Of a DNA stretch of 14,434 bases, positions 1 through 6,560 are shown piece after piece; position 1 is the first letter of the stretch, and every line of letters begins with the position of its first letter. The stretch is taken from assembly GCA_027070475.1 (NCBI GenBank), contig JALXDT010000254.1:1-14434 (forward strand), written 5' to 3'. The translations under genes were made by a program, and so were the position numbers. This DNA comes from Candidatus Aminicenantota bacterium. GTDB taxonomy: Bacteria > Acidobacteriota > Aminicenantia > JAMOAD01. Below the pieces are notes generated by a model. The model did no database searches. It saw nothing but the letters and a program-made list of their open reading frames with translations, and had not been told where the DNA came from.

Positions 1-108
1 GAATAAGGTTATGATTAAATCTTTTTAATATAGTTTTATAAGTTTTAATAAATGGTAAGTTTGTTCAGCTGCCATAAAATTGAAAGAAATTATCATAAGG
101 AGGCAAGA

Positions 109-1437
109 ATGAAAAATGATGAAAAGGTATTGGGGGGAAAAAATAAAATTATATTTTTCTTTATTTTCCTCTTTTCTTTTGTGGTGTTTAATATTTTTGC
201 CTATGAACAGGATGCGGATAAAATAGCCCGTGCTCTGGCAGAAAGATTAACTGTAAAGTATTATGAAATAATGATTTTAAATCATTCTGAGATTTCTATG
301 CAAATAGATATAAGAAAAGGGGAAGCATATATCTATTCAATGGGGCATGAGCTTTTTAGAATGAAAGCAAAATATGTTGATTTTTCAAATTCAAAAATTT
401 CCATTGCTAAGAATTGGATTGAACTTAAAGGAAATGGTTGGGATAGAATATTCCTTGATGTTGCAAAAAAGATATTATTTTTCAGGCATCTTAATGAAAG
501 AGGCAAATGGGTTTCCAAAATTTTTGCTAAAGTTTCAATAAGCTCTTCCAAAAATTCTAATATTATAGACTTGAGAATAGTTAAGCATAAACCAATAAGA
601 ATAGATCTTTTTACGAAATATAAACAGGCATGGGTATATTTTGATAACTTTGAGATGTTCATTATGCATGCAAAAAAGATTAAGATTCAGGGTTCTTCTT
701 CAATAGTAAGGCTTAAATATATGAATAAATACAGAGACGGAGTTTATATTAACTTTAGTAGAAAAATTTTGTATTTTCGTAGTGGCATAAAGGGAATTTT
801 TGCAAAAATAAAATATAAACGGTCAAGCGCATTCGTGGGAGATAGAAAACATGAGAGACTCTACCGTATCTTCATTAAAAAAAATGCTGATCTTTCCATG
901 AAAATAGATATGAGAAAAGGGGGAGCATATATCTATTCAATGGGACATGAGCTTTTTAGAATGAAAGCAAAATATGTTGATTTTTCAAATTCAAAGATTT
1001 CCATTGCTAAGAATTGGATTGAACTTAAAGGAAATGGTCGTGTTGAAATGTATCTTGATATTATGAAAAAAGTTCTTTTTTTTGAAGATAAATTCAAACA
1101 GGAAAAGTGTAGAAGAAGGGTTTTTGGCCATGTAATGATAAAAACCTCTGATAATTCTCAGATAATAAATCTTAAAATAATGGCTCGCGGAATTATCAGA
1201 ATAGATCTGCTCCCAGCTTATAAAAAAGCGATTGTTTATTTTGATAATAAAGAGCTTTTTATTATGCATGTAAAGAAGATAAAAATAAAAGGCTCCTCAT
1301 TGCCTATATTCCAGTTAAAATATATGAACAGATATAAAGATGGAGTTTATTTTAATTCAGAGAGAAGGATTTTATATTTCAGAAGTAAAAGGAAAGGAGT
1401 TTTTGCTTATGTTGATTATGATATATTGACTTGGTAA
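109..1437 (+). CDS. Exported protein with four ~100-residue internal repeats, function unknown
   Basis: I do not recognise a named family. The ATG at 109 is chosen over an in-frame ATG at 52 because AAGGAGG (97-103) sits 5 nt before it; this gives 442 aa. Residues ~10-32 are hydrophobic after a lysine-rich start and end near FAYEQ, so a signal peptide or N-terminal anchor is likely. The rest is a tandem array: units begin near the 'ID' pairs at residues 66, 165, 266 and 365. Each carries a core like AYIYS...ELFRMKAK (units 1 and 3) or AWVYFDN..MFIMHAKKIKI (units 2 and 4) and ends in a strand such as KILYFR or KILFF followed by FAK. The rhythm is mostly beta-strand and very basic. The layout faintly resembles lipid- or polyanion-binding beta proteins (DUF2993-like), but this is a guess. 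The gene converges on lepB, with 14 nt between the stops. Confidence 0.85.
   Translation: MKNDEKVLGGKNKIIFFFIFLFSFVVFNIFAYEQDADKIARALAERLTVKYYEIMILNHSEISMQIDIRKGEAYIYSMGHELFRMKAKYVDFSNSKISIAKNWIELKGNGWDRIFLDVAKKILFFRHLNERGKWVSKIFAKVSISSSKNSNIIDLRIVKHKPIRIDLFTKYKQAWVYFDNFEMFIMHAKKIKIQGSSSIVRLKYMNKYRDGVYINFSRKILYFRSGIKGIFAKIKYKRSSAFVGDRKHERLYRIFIKKNADLSMKIDMRKGGAYIYSMGHELFRMKAKYVDFSNSKISIAKNWIELKGNGRVEMYLDIMKKVLFFEDKFKQEKCRRRVFGHVMIKTSDNSQIINLKIMARGIIRIDLLPAYKKAIVYFDNKELFIMHVKKIKIKGSSLPIFQLKYMNRYKDGVYFNSERRILYFRSKRKGVFAYVDYDILTW
302..438 (+). repeat. Near-identical direct repeat, copy 1 (partner 902-1038)
   Basis: This 137-bp stretch matches 902-1038, exactly 600 bp downstream, with only 4 mismatches by eye. 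The flanking parts of the two larger repeats are much more diverged at both DNA and protein level. It encodes the start of repeat unit 1 of the exported protein. Confidence 0.9.
902..1038 (+). repeat. Near-identical direct repeat, copy 2 (partner 302-438)
   Basis: Second copy of the 137-bp block, in the same reading frame, encoding the start of repeat unit 3. Identity drops sharply just after the shared GGAAATGGT at 1030-1038. Confidence 0.9.
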
Positions 1438-1451
1438 GTAAAATTTAAACT

Positions 1452-1904
1452 TTAAAAAATCTTTGGAGGAAATAACTTTAATATAACCTTTCCTATAACA
1501 AGTTTTCTGTTAACAAGCCACCCTTCTCTGCTGTCTTCGGAGTTTTGATAATTATCTCCGACAACAAAGAGAAAATCCTTGGGGATTTTATAGAAATTCT
1601 TCTTATTGTTGATTTCTTTGATTATTCTTATATATCTTTTATCTTTAGAATAACCTACATACATTCCCTCTTCTCCCAGCACCCTTTTTACCAGTTTTTT
1701 CCTGCTTTTCTTTTTTGCACTGAAAAACACAATTATATCCTCGATTTTCACATTTTTTGTTTTTCTTACAAGAATATAATCTCCGTCTTTCAGAGTAGGG
1801 GACATGGAAAATCCTGAAACTTTGAAGATTAAAAAATTATCCAGCAAAATTAGGATAAGAACAATACCAACTATGATGAATATAATACTTTTATTTATCC
1901 TCAA
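1452..1904 (-). CDS. lepB: Signal peptidase I, short form
   Basis: Membrane serine/lysine protease that removes signal peptides from exported proteins. One N-terminal membrane segment spans residues ~7-27. The catalytic serine is S33 in SGFSMSPTL, the general-base lysine is K73 in KRVLGEEG, and the conserved late box is GDN..NSEDSREG at 116-128. At 150 aa it is near the lower end for the family, with little beyond the catalytic core. The start is uncertain: a TTG at 1904 overlaps the end of tsaE by 14 nt and has no good SD, so translation is probably coupled to tsaE. It is the last gene of the nnr-tsaE-lepB operon. Substrates in this window could include the exported repeat protein and the C69 dipeptidase (inference). 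Confidence 0.9.
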   Translation of the reverse strand: MRINKSIIFIIVGIVLILILLDNFLIFKVSGFSMSPTLKDGDYILVRKTKNVKIEDIIVFFSAKKKSRKKLVKRVLGEEGMYVGYSKDKRYIRIIKEINNKKNFYKIPKDFLFVVGDNYQNSEDSREGWLVNRKLVIGKVILKLFPPKIF

Positions 1905-2316
1905 TTTTTTCTATGATTATCTCTCTCTTATCCTCTTCCAATACTTTTATTTCAATAAAAAAAGCAGGAAGATCAAAGATATCCTCTTTTAAGCGATCTC
2001 CCCATTCAAGTATAATAAGCCCTTTACCCACAAAATCTGAAATCATCTCCTCTGCTTCTTCAGGAGAGAGCCTATAAAGGTCAAGATGAAATATAGGGAT
2101 TTTCCCCTCATATACATTCATTAAAGTAAAGGTGGGGGAGTTTACCTCATTTTTGTCTATTCCGAAATAGGAGGCTATACCCTTTATGAAAACAGTTTTA
2201 CCTGCTCCAAGCTCACCTTTTAAATATATAAGCTCATTGCCTTTTAATCCTCGGGCAAATTCTTTTGCGATTTTTAAAGTATCTTCCGATGAAGAACTTT
2301 TATATTTCTTCCTCAT
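1891..2316 (-). CDS. tsaE: tRNA threonylcarbamoyladenosine synthesis ATPase TsaE
   Basis: ATPase of the TsaB-TsaD-TsaE complex that makes t6A at position 37 of ANN-decoding tRNAs in the cytoplasm. The 141-aa length is typical. The P-loop is GELGAGKT at 34-41, followed by the family signature SPTFTL at ~60-65, HLDLYRL near 76-82 and EWGDRL near 104-109. The ATG at 2314-2316 has a purine-rich GAGAGAAA upstream. Its first 17 nt overlap the end of the NAD(P)HX repair gene and its end overlaps lepB, so the three genes are almost certainly one transcript. Adjacency of tsaE to an NAD(P)HX dehydratase gene is common in bacteria. Confidence 0.95.
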   Translation of the reverse strand: MRKKYKSSSSEDTLKIAKEFARGLKGNELIYLKGELGAGKTVFIKGIASYFGIDKNEVNSPTFTLMNVYEGKIPIFHLDLYRLSPEEAEEMISDFVGKGLIILEWGDRLKEDIFDLPAFFIEIKVLEEDKREIIIEKIEDK

Positions 2317-3862
2317 TTTCTCTCAAATATTTAAAGGCTTTCGGCATATACTCTATTATATCCGTGGCTATTAAGGATTCTTCACTCTTCTCAATTGCCG
2401 CAAGATCCGCTGCAAGGGAGTGAATGAACACTGAAAAGAGAACAGCTTCTTGAAAATTTGATTGAGATAACTTTTGAGCTAAAACTCCTCCCAATATTCC
2501 GGATAATACATCTCCGCTTCCGCCTGTTGCCATACCTGGATTACCGGCAGGATTTATATAGGAGTTTTTCCCTCCGAATGAAATTAATGTCTTATAACCT
2601 TTTAAAACAAGGTTTAAACCGGTTTCCTTTGCAAATTTTATCCCTTCGATCCATCTATTTTTGCTTAAACTTTCTTTTTTTATTCCTGAGATTCTCTCAA
2701 ACTCTCCGGGATGAGGGGTAAAAACTATATTTTCTCTGCTAAATCTTTTAACATCTTTTTTCAAATTATTTAATCCGTCAGCATCAATTATTATTGGTAT
2801 TTGAACCTTTTTCAGAATTTTCTCAATAAAAGATTTTAACCCTTTGCTAACTCCCATCCCCGGACCGATCACAAGAGAGGTTTTATCATCTAAAAAATTA
2901 ATGAATTTATCCGCATCCTTTCCTGAGATGAGACCATTGTTTTCATCAAGTTTGAAAAACATAGCCTCAGGAATACTGTTTGCCACTCGCTCAATGACAG
3001 AGGAGATTGATGCTACGGTAACAAGGCCTGCTCCTGCCCTTAAAGCTGCCTTTGCGGCCATTACAACAGCCCCGCTCTTATCTCTGCTTCCTCCCAAGAT
3101 AACCGTGTGCCCATAGGTGCCTTTATGAGAATTATTATCCCTTTCATATGGAAAAGATGGAAAATCATCAGGGGATAGGATTCTGTATAAGGCTTTCTCT
3201 TCTATTATCTCAGGAGGAATCCCTATATCTCCTATGACTGTGTGTCCGCAATACTCTTCCGAAGGAGGAAGAATATGAGCAGGTTTAAAGCTTGCCATAC
3301 TCACAGTTAAATCTGCCAAAATATGTTCTCCTTCAGGATAAGGTTCATCACCATTTATGCCTGAGGGGATATCAATTGAAACAATGACTTTTGCCCTTTT
3401 GTTTATATCATCTATGATTTTTCTGTAAAATCCTTCCACCTTTCCTTTAAAACCTGTCCCGAAAATCGCATCCACCACAATCTCCGAAATGTCAAGAAGG
3501 TCGGAAAGTTTTTCCCAATTTTTTTCTGTTGTTGCCGTATAAATTTCAATATCATAGTTTTTTAAAATTTTGAAATTTATTTTGGGATCTCCTTTGAGCT
3601 TTGATGGTGAGGTTAGCAGAATAAGAAAAACAATGGCACCTCTGTTGTGAAGATGCCTTGCCACAACAATACCATCCCCTCCATTGTTCCCCTTTCCCGA
3701 AACAACTGTGATAACTTTCCCTTCAACGCTGCCAAACCTGCTTTCTACGGCATCAACAACAGATCTGCCTGCATTTTCCATTAAAAGTTCACTGGGAAAT
3801 TTATAATCATTCATAGCAATACTATCAACAGCCCTTGAATCTTTTACCGATAAAACATACAT
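2300..3862 (-). CDS. nnr: Bifunctional NAD(P)H-hydrate epimerase / ADP-dependent NAD(P)HX dehydratase
   Basis: Repairs damaged hydrated NADH and NADPH. The N-terminal YjeF domain interconverts the R and S epimers; the C-terminal ribokinase-like domain dehydrates the S form using ADP in bacteria. The 520-aa length fits the usual fusion. N-terminal domain (~1-215): PSELLMENAG at 23-32, GKGNNGGDG at 56-64, then DAIFGTG and IDIPSGINGD. C-terminal domain (~220-520): HKGTYGHTVILGGS, VIGPGMG, IIIDADGLN, FTPHPGEF, and the catalytic/nucleotide signature GNPGMATGGSGDVLSGILGG near the end. The ATG at 3860-3862 is preceded by GGAGGT at suitable spacing. It is the first gene of its operon, with a strong promoter just upstream. 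Confidence 0.96.
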   Translation of the reverse strand: MYVLSVKDSRAVDSIAMNDYKFPSELLMENAGRSVVDAVESRFGSVEGKVITVVSGKGNNGGDGIVVARHLHNRGAIVFLILLTSPSKLKGDPKINFKILKNYDIEIYTATTEKNWEKLSDLLDISEIVVDAIFGTGFKGKVEGFYRKIIDDINKRAKVIVSIDIPSGINGDEPYPEGEHILADLTVSMASFKPAHILPPSEEYCGHTVIGDIGIPPEIIEEKALYRILSPDDFPSFPYERDNNSHKGTYGHTVILGGSRDKSGAVVMAAKAALRAGAGLVTVASISSVIERVANSIPEAMFFKLDENNGLISGKDADKFINFLDDKTSLVIGPGMGVSKGLKSFIEKILKKVQIPIIIDADGLNNLKKDVKRFSRENIVFTPHPGEFERISGIKKESLSKNRWIEGIKFAKETGLNLVLKGYKTLISFGGKNSYINPAGNPGMATGGSGDVLSGILGGVLAQKLSQSNFQEAVLFSVFIHSLAADLAAIEKSEESLIATDIIEYMPKAFKYLRENEEEI

Positions 3863-3889
3863 CAGATACCTCCTTTTTTATCTTAGAAG

Positions 3890-3918
3890 ATTATAAATTA
3901 TTGCAGAGAGCTTTTCAA
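3890..3918 (-). promoter_or_regulatory. Sigma-70-type promoter for nnr-tsaE-lepB
   Basis: Read on the minus strand, TTGAAA (3913-3918) and a perfect TATAAT (3890-3895) are separated by 17 nt. Transcription would start near 3883, about 20 nt before the nnr start codon, leaving room for its GGAGGT. Confidence 0.75.
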
Positions 3919-3961
3919 CTTTGCTATTCTTTCTCTTATTTGTTAACTGATAAAAAAATTG

Positions 3962-3979
3962 ACCGTGTGGGCAATTCAC
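3962..3979 (+). repeat. Partial, decayed copy of the palindrome half-site
   Basis: ACCGTGTGGGCAATTCAC resembles the left half and flank of the perfect palindrome at 4099-4116 (ACCGTAGGGGCAATTCAT), differing at three positions over 18. It suggests a second, degraded end of the same element about 137 bp away. Confidence 0.45.
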
Positions 3980-3988
3980 CATATTAAC

Positions 3989-4027
3989 ATTGAGCCCCTT
4001 ATAAGCTTCGAGCATTGAGCCTTGAGC
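3989..4027 (+). repeat. Degenerate heptamer repeats (nTTGAGC-like)
   Basis: Three contiguous heptamers TTCGAGC, ATTGAGC and CTTGAGC occupy 4007-4027, with another ATTGAGC at 3989-3995. This is non-coding, simple-sequence-like DNA unlike the surrounding genes. Confidence 0.6.
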
Positions 4028-4101
4028 TGAATTTTGAATATTATCGGTTCCTTGCCATTTGTAAATTCTCTTTAAATAAAAACTTTTAAATATAATTAAC
4101 C

Positions 4102-4129
4102 GTAGGGGCAATTCATGAATTGCCCCTAC
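4102..4129. repeat. 28-bp perfect palindrome
   Basis: The half-site GTAGGGGCAATTCA (4102-4115) is followed directly by its exact reverse complement (4116-4129). As RNA it would form a long GC-capped hairpin on either strand. It lies downstream of the ygjP-like gene, so it may stabilise or end that transcript, but no T-run follows it on the minus strand. From memory, similar GTAGGGGC-type palindromes recur in many bacterial genomes as REP/MITE-like elements; I cannot confirm this one. Confidence 0.85.
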
Positions 4130-4139
4130 AGACTACTAT

Positions 4140-4167
4140 CCGATTCACGATTTCCGATTTACGATTC
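4140..4167 (+). repeat. Tandem 14-bp direct repeat
   Basis: CCGATTCACGATTT (4140-4153) is followed directly by CCGATTTACGATTC (4154-4167), 12 of 14 identical. The second copy includes part of the stop codon of the neighbouring metalloprotease gene (TGA, 4166-4168), so the repeat abuts or replaced the gene's natural 3' end. Confidence 0.75.
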
Positions 4168-4723
4168 ACAATTTCTCTCTTAAAATATTCCCCCAAAGTT
4201 TAAGTTCATTTCTTCTCTCCTTCCAATCCTTAATGTATTCTGATAAAAAGTTTTTGAATTCCTTTCCATGATTATGATATTTAAGATGTGCAAGCTCATG
4301 GAATACAATATATTCTATTAATCTATACGGGAAAAATTTTAAATATCTGTTTATTGTGATTTTACCCTTTAATGAGCAGCTTCCCCATCTTGAGCGCATG
4401 TATTTGAATTTAATATCAGAATATTTTACTCCCATCCTTTTGCTACCTTCTGATAGCAAATAAAGGACAATAGCCTCAAATTCCGAATCATCTCTTTCAT
4501 AAAGCTTCAGTTTATCCTTTTGCAACTGAAAGTTTTTGTATTCTCTCTCTCTATTTTTTATCCATCTTTTATGCTTTTGAATTATTTCCCTTATTTTTTC
4601 TTTATTGTATTTTATAGGTACGCTTAAAAAGAATTTTCCATTTTTAAAGGATAGTTTATAATATCTGGATTTTTTATATATTATCGTAAATTCTCTGTTT
4701 TCAAATTGAAATTGATCTTCCAT
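4166..4723 (-). CDS. YgjP/SprT-like zinc metallopeptidase (DUF45)
   Basis: Predicted cytoplasmic metallopeptidase-like protein of the YgjP (DUF45) family; its physiological substrate is not known to me. The 185-aa sequence carries the HExxH zinc motif H142-E143-L-A-H146 with a third ligand, H152, in HNHGKEF. It is preceded by the family signature RSRWGSC (110-116), the following INRYL, and LIEYIVFHELAHL. Residues 40-75 form a basic, probably helical segment, also usual in the family. The ATG at 4721-4723 lies inside the end of the DHH-like gene (23-nt overlap), so the two are co-transcribed and translation is likely coupled. Its stop codon lies in a short tandem repeat. Confidence 0.9.
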   Translation of the reverse strand: MEDQFQFENREFTIIYKKSRYYKLSFKNGKFFLSVPIKYNKEKIREIIQKHKRWIKNREREYKNFQLQKDKLKLYERDDSEFEAIVLYLLSEGSKRMGVKYSDIKFKYMRSRWGSCSLKGKITINRYLKFFPYRLIEYIVFHELAHLKYHNHGKEFKNFLSEYIKDWKERRNELKLWGNILREKL

Positions 4724-5774
4724 CTACAAGCTCTTTTATATTTTGTAAATATTCTTTGAATATTTTTATAACCTCATCCTTTGTCAGAACAGTTCCATCG
4801 CTCGGGCTTGCAATAATTCTATAATTAAAAAAGGGTGAATTTCCTTTATACCACTCGGAAACATTCATATTCATCTTTTCTCTCTTCTCCTTTTCATATC
4901 TATTAAGCATATCCCCAAGACCTTTAAGGTAGGTTCCAGAAGACGGAGAAGTCGCAATTATAAAATTTCCGGGATAAAGAGAGCTTATTAATAGAGAAAA
5001 GCCCTTTTTGGAAGGTGAATTTGTAAAATCCCTTTTAATCCAATCCTTTAAAAGATAGGAAGAGGGATTTATTATAAAAAAATAGTCAACCTCTTTTAAT
5101 TCTTTGCCATTGTTTGATAAAAGTTTTATTTTCCCTTTTGCGGCTCTATTGACATCAATTAAATAGTTTTTATAATCCTCATAAATATCCTTTCTTGCCA
5201 TTTCATACTCACGGTAACCTGAAAGGGATTTCATTGCTGTAAAAATATCTTCACCTTTATTGACTATTTCCTCTAATTTTTCAAGAAGTTCAAATCCAAT
5301 TTTAATTCTTTTTTGTCCGATATAATCCACTTTTGTTTGGGCGTGATTATTTCCCCTACTATAATTTATTTTATGAAATAGAGAGTATAAGACTGCAAAT
5401 GGCGTATCTTCAAGAGGGATAGAAATAGGAAGATTAGAGGAGTCAACAACTTTTGCATATTCAGCTATTTTTTTCATTGAATTTGTTATTTTCTCTCTAT
5501 CAACAACCTTTTCAACAAGATATGCTGAAGAGACAGCATCAAAATCCGGGTATCTATGTGTTATAACCTTTATTTCCTTTTCTCCTTTTAAATGGTTTAA
5601 AATTAACTCAGGATGTTTTATCACTAAGGATGCAGCACATTCATTCTCAGCATCAGGCTGGTGGTGATCTAAAATTCCCTCCTCAAGTTTTTTGCCTACA
5701 TCCACAATAATGGTGTTTTCCTCAGGGAAAAGCTCTTTTCCATAATCCACAAATTCAATTTTTTTAATAGGCAT
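4701..5774 (-). CDS. DHH-type phosphoesterase-like protein with permuted motifs
   Basis: A 357-aa protein with the metal-binding motifs of the DHH superfamily (phosphoesterases, inorganic pyrophosphatases, RecJ, MYG1). Visible are IVDVG with D25, LDHHQPD with D36-H37-H38, and THRYPDFDAVSSAYL with H73, D77 and D79. In standard DHH proteins the HxxxDxD motif is N-terminal and DHH follows; here DVG...DHHQ comes first, resembling the MYG1 version, and the HxxxDxD-like motif follows. Residues ~150-357 match no domain I know and end with ASPSDGTVLTKDEV near 325-340. It is probably a cytoplasmic Mn/Mg-dependent phosphohydrolase (inference), with no clue to substrate. There is no SD before the ATG at 5772-5774. 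It overlaps the downstream metalloprotease gene. Confidence 0.7.
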   Translation of the reverse strand: MPIKKIEFVDYGKELFPEENTIIVDVGKKLEEGILDHHQPDAENECAASLVIKHPELILNHLKGEKEIKVITHRYPDFDAVSSAYLVEKVVDREKITNSMKKIAEYAKVVDSSNLPISIPLEDTPFAVLYSLFHKINYSRGNNHAQTKVDYIGQKRIKIGFELLEKLEEIVNKGEDIFTAMKSLSGYREYEMARKDIYEDYKNYLIDVNRAAKGKIKLLSNNGKELKEVDYFFIINPSSYLLKDWIKRDFTNSPSKKGFSLLISSLYPGNFIIATSPSSGTYLKGLGDMLNRYEKEKREKMNMNVSEWYKGNSPFFNYRIIASPSDGTVLTKDEVIKIFKEYLQNIKELVDGRSISI

Positions 5775-5779
5775 TGATT

Positions 5780-5808
5780 ATTTTATAGTAAAAATTAAAG
5801 TTATGCAA
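5780..5808 (-). promoter_or_regulatory. Candidate promoter for the DHH-like/metalloprotease pair
   Basis: On the minus strand, TTGCAT (5803-5808) and TAAAAT (5780-5785) are separated by 17 nt. Only 5 nt separate the -10 from the ATG, so the transcript would be leaderless or nearly so, consistent with the missing SD. AT-richness makes chance matches easy. Confidence 0.4.
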
Positions 5809-5831
5809 CATACACTTGAGGAAAAAATCTT

Positions 5832-5861
5832 ATCACATGAATAAGCTTAATCAGATATAAT
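5832..5861 (+). promoter_or_regulatory. Candidate upstream promoter for the HD hydrolase gene
   Basis: A perfect TATAAT at 5856-5861 has a weak -35 (ATCACA, 5832-5837) 18 nt upstream. The -10 lies inside an inverted repeat, TTAATCA (5847-5853) and TGATTAA (5861-5867), which could be an operator. A transcript from here would carry a ~95-nt leader before the gene. Confidence 0.35.
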
Positions 5862-5926
5862 GATTAAAGGATGATTTTCGATATTTCATATAATATCTCA
5901 ATCTTTTATCAGAAGCTTTTTATTAA

Positions 5927-5955
5927 TTGATTTTGATGTAATTTTGTTATATATA
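5927..5955 (+). promoter_or_regulatory. Candidate proximal promoter for the HD hydrolase gene
   Basis: TTGATT (5927-5932) and TATATA (5950-5955) are 17 nt apart. The predicted start site would fall almost on the ATG at 5964, implying a leaderless message; the gene has no SD. Confidence 0.35.
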
Positions 5956-5963
5956 TATTATTG

Positions 5964-6521
5964 ATGAGAAAGGTAAACTTTATATTAAAGGCCTTGGATT
6001 TTTCGGCTTTCAAGCATCGATATCAGAGAAGAAAAGGAGATAAAAACCTACCTTATATTAATCATCCGATAAAAGTAGCTTATATTGTTTCAGAGATTGG
6101 AAAAGTGGAGGACCCTATTATTATTGCTTCTGCTGTATTACATGATGTTGTAGAGGATACTGAAACAAGTTTTGATGAATTAAGGAAAGAGTTTGGAGAT
6201 AGAGTGGCATCAATAGTGATGGAAGATACTGATAATAAAAGCCTTGAAAAGAGTGAAAGAAAAAGATTGCAGATAGAGAATGCAAAAGATTTATCCTATG
6301 AAGCAACAATAGTTAGGATAGCAGACAAGATTGCCAATATTATGGATATAGTAAATTCACCTCCTAATACCTGGGCGCACAAAAGAAAAAACGATTATCT
6401 TGAATGGGCGGAGAGTGTTGTAAGTAAATGTAAGGATTATGATGATTCTGTAAAAAGTTTAAAAAAATATTTTTTTATGAAATTAAAATATGTAAGGAAA
6501 ATATTAAATGAGCATAACTAA
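5964..6521 (+). CDS. HD-domain hydrolase of the RelA/SpoT-hydrolase (MESH1) type
   Basis: Single-domain 185-aa protein matching the hydrolase half of RelA/SpoT enzymes and the MESH1 small alarmone hydrolases. Landmarks are HRYQRRKGDKNLPYINHP near residues 18-35 with the first metal His, LHDVVEDT near 60 with the HD pair, FGDRVASIV, DNKSLEKSERKRLQ, RIADKIANIMDI with a late metal Asp, and a W..KR..DYLEWAESVV segment. There is no synthetase or TGS domain. Expected reaction: Mn-dependent removal of pyrophosphate from (p)ppGpp; animal MESH1 also acts on NADPH. The start is ATG 5964 or TTG 5961; neither has an SD, and the conserved N-terminus forbids a much later start. It is 39 nt upstream of the C69 peptidase gene, possibly co-transcribed. 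Confidence 0.88.
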   Translation: MRKVNFILKALDFSAFKHRYQRRKGDKNLPYINHPIKVAYIVSEIGKVEDPIIIASAVLHDVVEDTETSFDELRKEFGDRVASIVMEDTDNKSLEKSERKRLQIENAKDLSYEATIVRIADKIANIMDIVNSPPNTWAHKRKNDYLEWAESVVSKCKDYDDSVKSLKKYFFMKLKYVRKILNEHN

Positions 6522-6527
6522 ATAGAA

Positions 6528-6551
6528 CTTATTTCGTATTCATAAAATAAG
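6528..6551 (+). promoter_or_regulatory. Weak inverted repeat abutting the dipeptidase SD
   Basis: CTTATTT (6528-6534) and AAATAAG (6545-6551) could pair around a 10-nt loop. The right arm runs into the AAGGAGGT of the dipeptidase gene, so it could mask the ribosome site; the AT-only stem makes this weak. Confidence 0.25.
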
Positions 6552-6560
6552 GAGGTTTTT

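Noticed and set aside
52..108. Upstream in-frame ATG of the repeat protein
   Set aside because: No SD before it; the ATG at 109 has AAGGAGG and places the signal peptide near the N-terminus.
1545..1817. Open frames opposite lepB, nnr and nrdD on the plus strand (also those at 2458-3116 and 12574-13102)
   Set aside because: All lie antisense to well-supported genes, lack SD sites and show no family features; they are by-products of the coding strand.
3878..4111. A 77-codon open frame on the minus strand between nnr and the metalloprotease gene
   Set aside because: It starts at a TTG inside the 28-bp palindrome, covers the heptamer repeats, contains the nnr promoter, has no SD and resembles no protein I know.
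3989..4167. CRISPR array
   Set aside because: Units are 7 or 14 bp, directly adjacent, without spacers and without cas genes nearby.
5854..5900. Several short AT-only inverted repeats between the divergent genes
   Set aside because: In such AT-rich DNA, 6-7 bp dyads are expected by chance; only the one around the TATAAT is mentioned, at low confidence.
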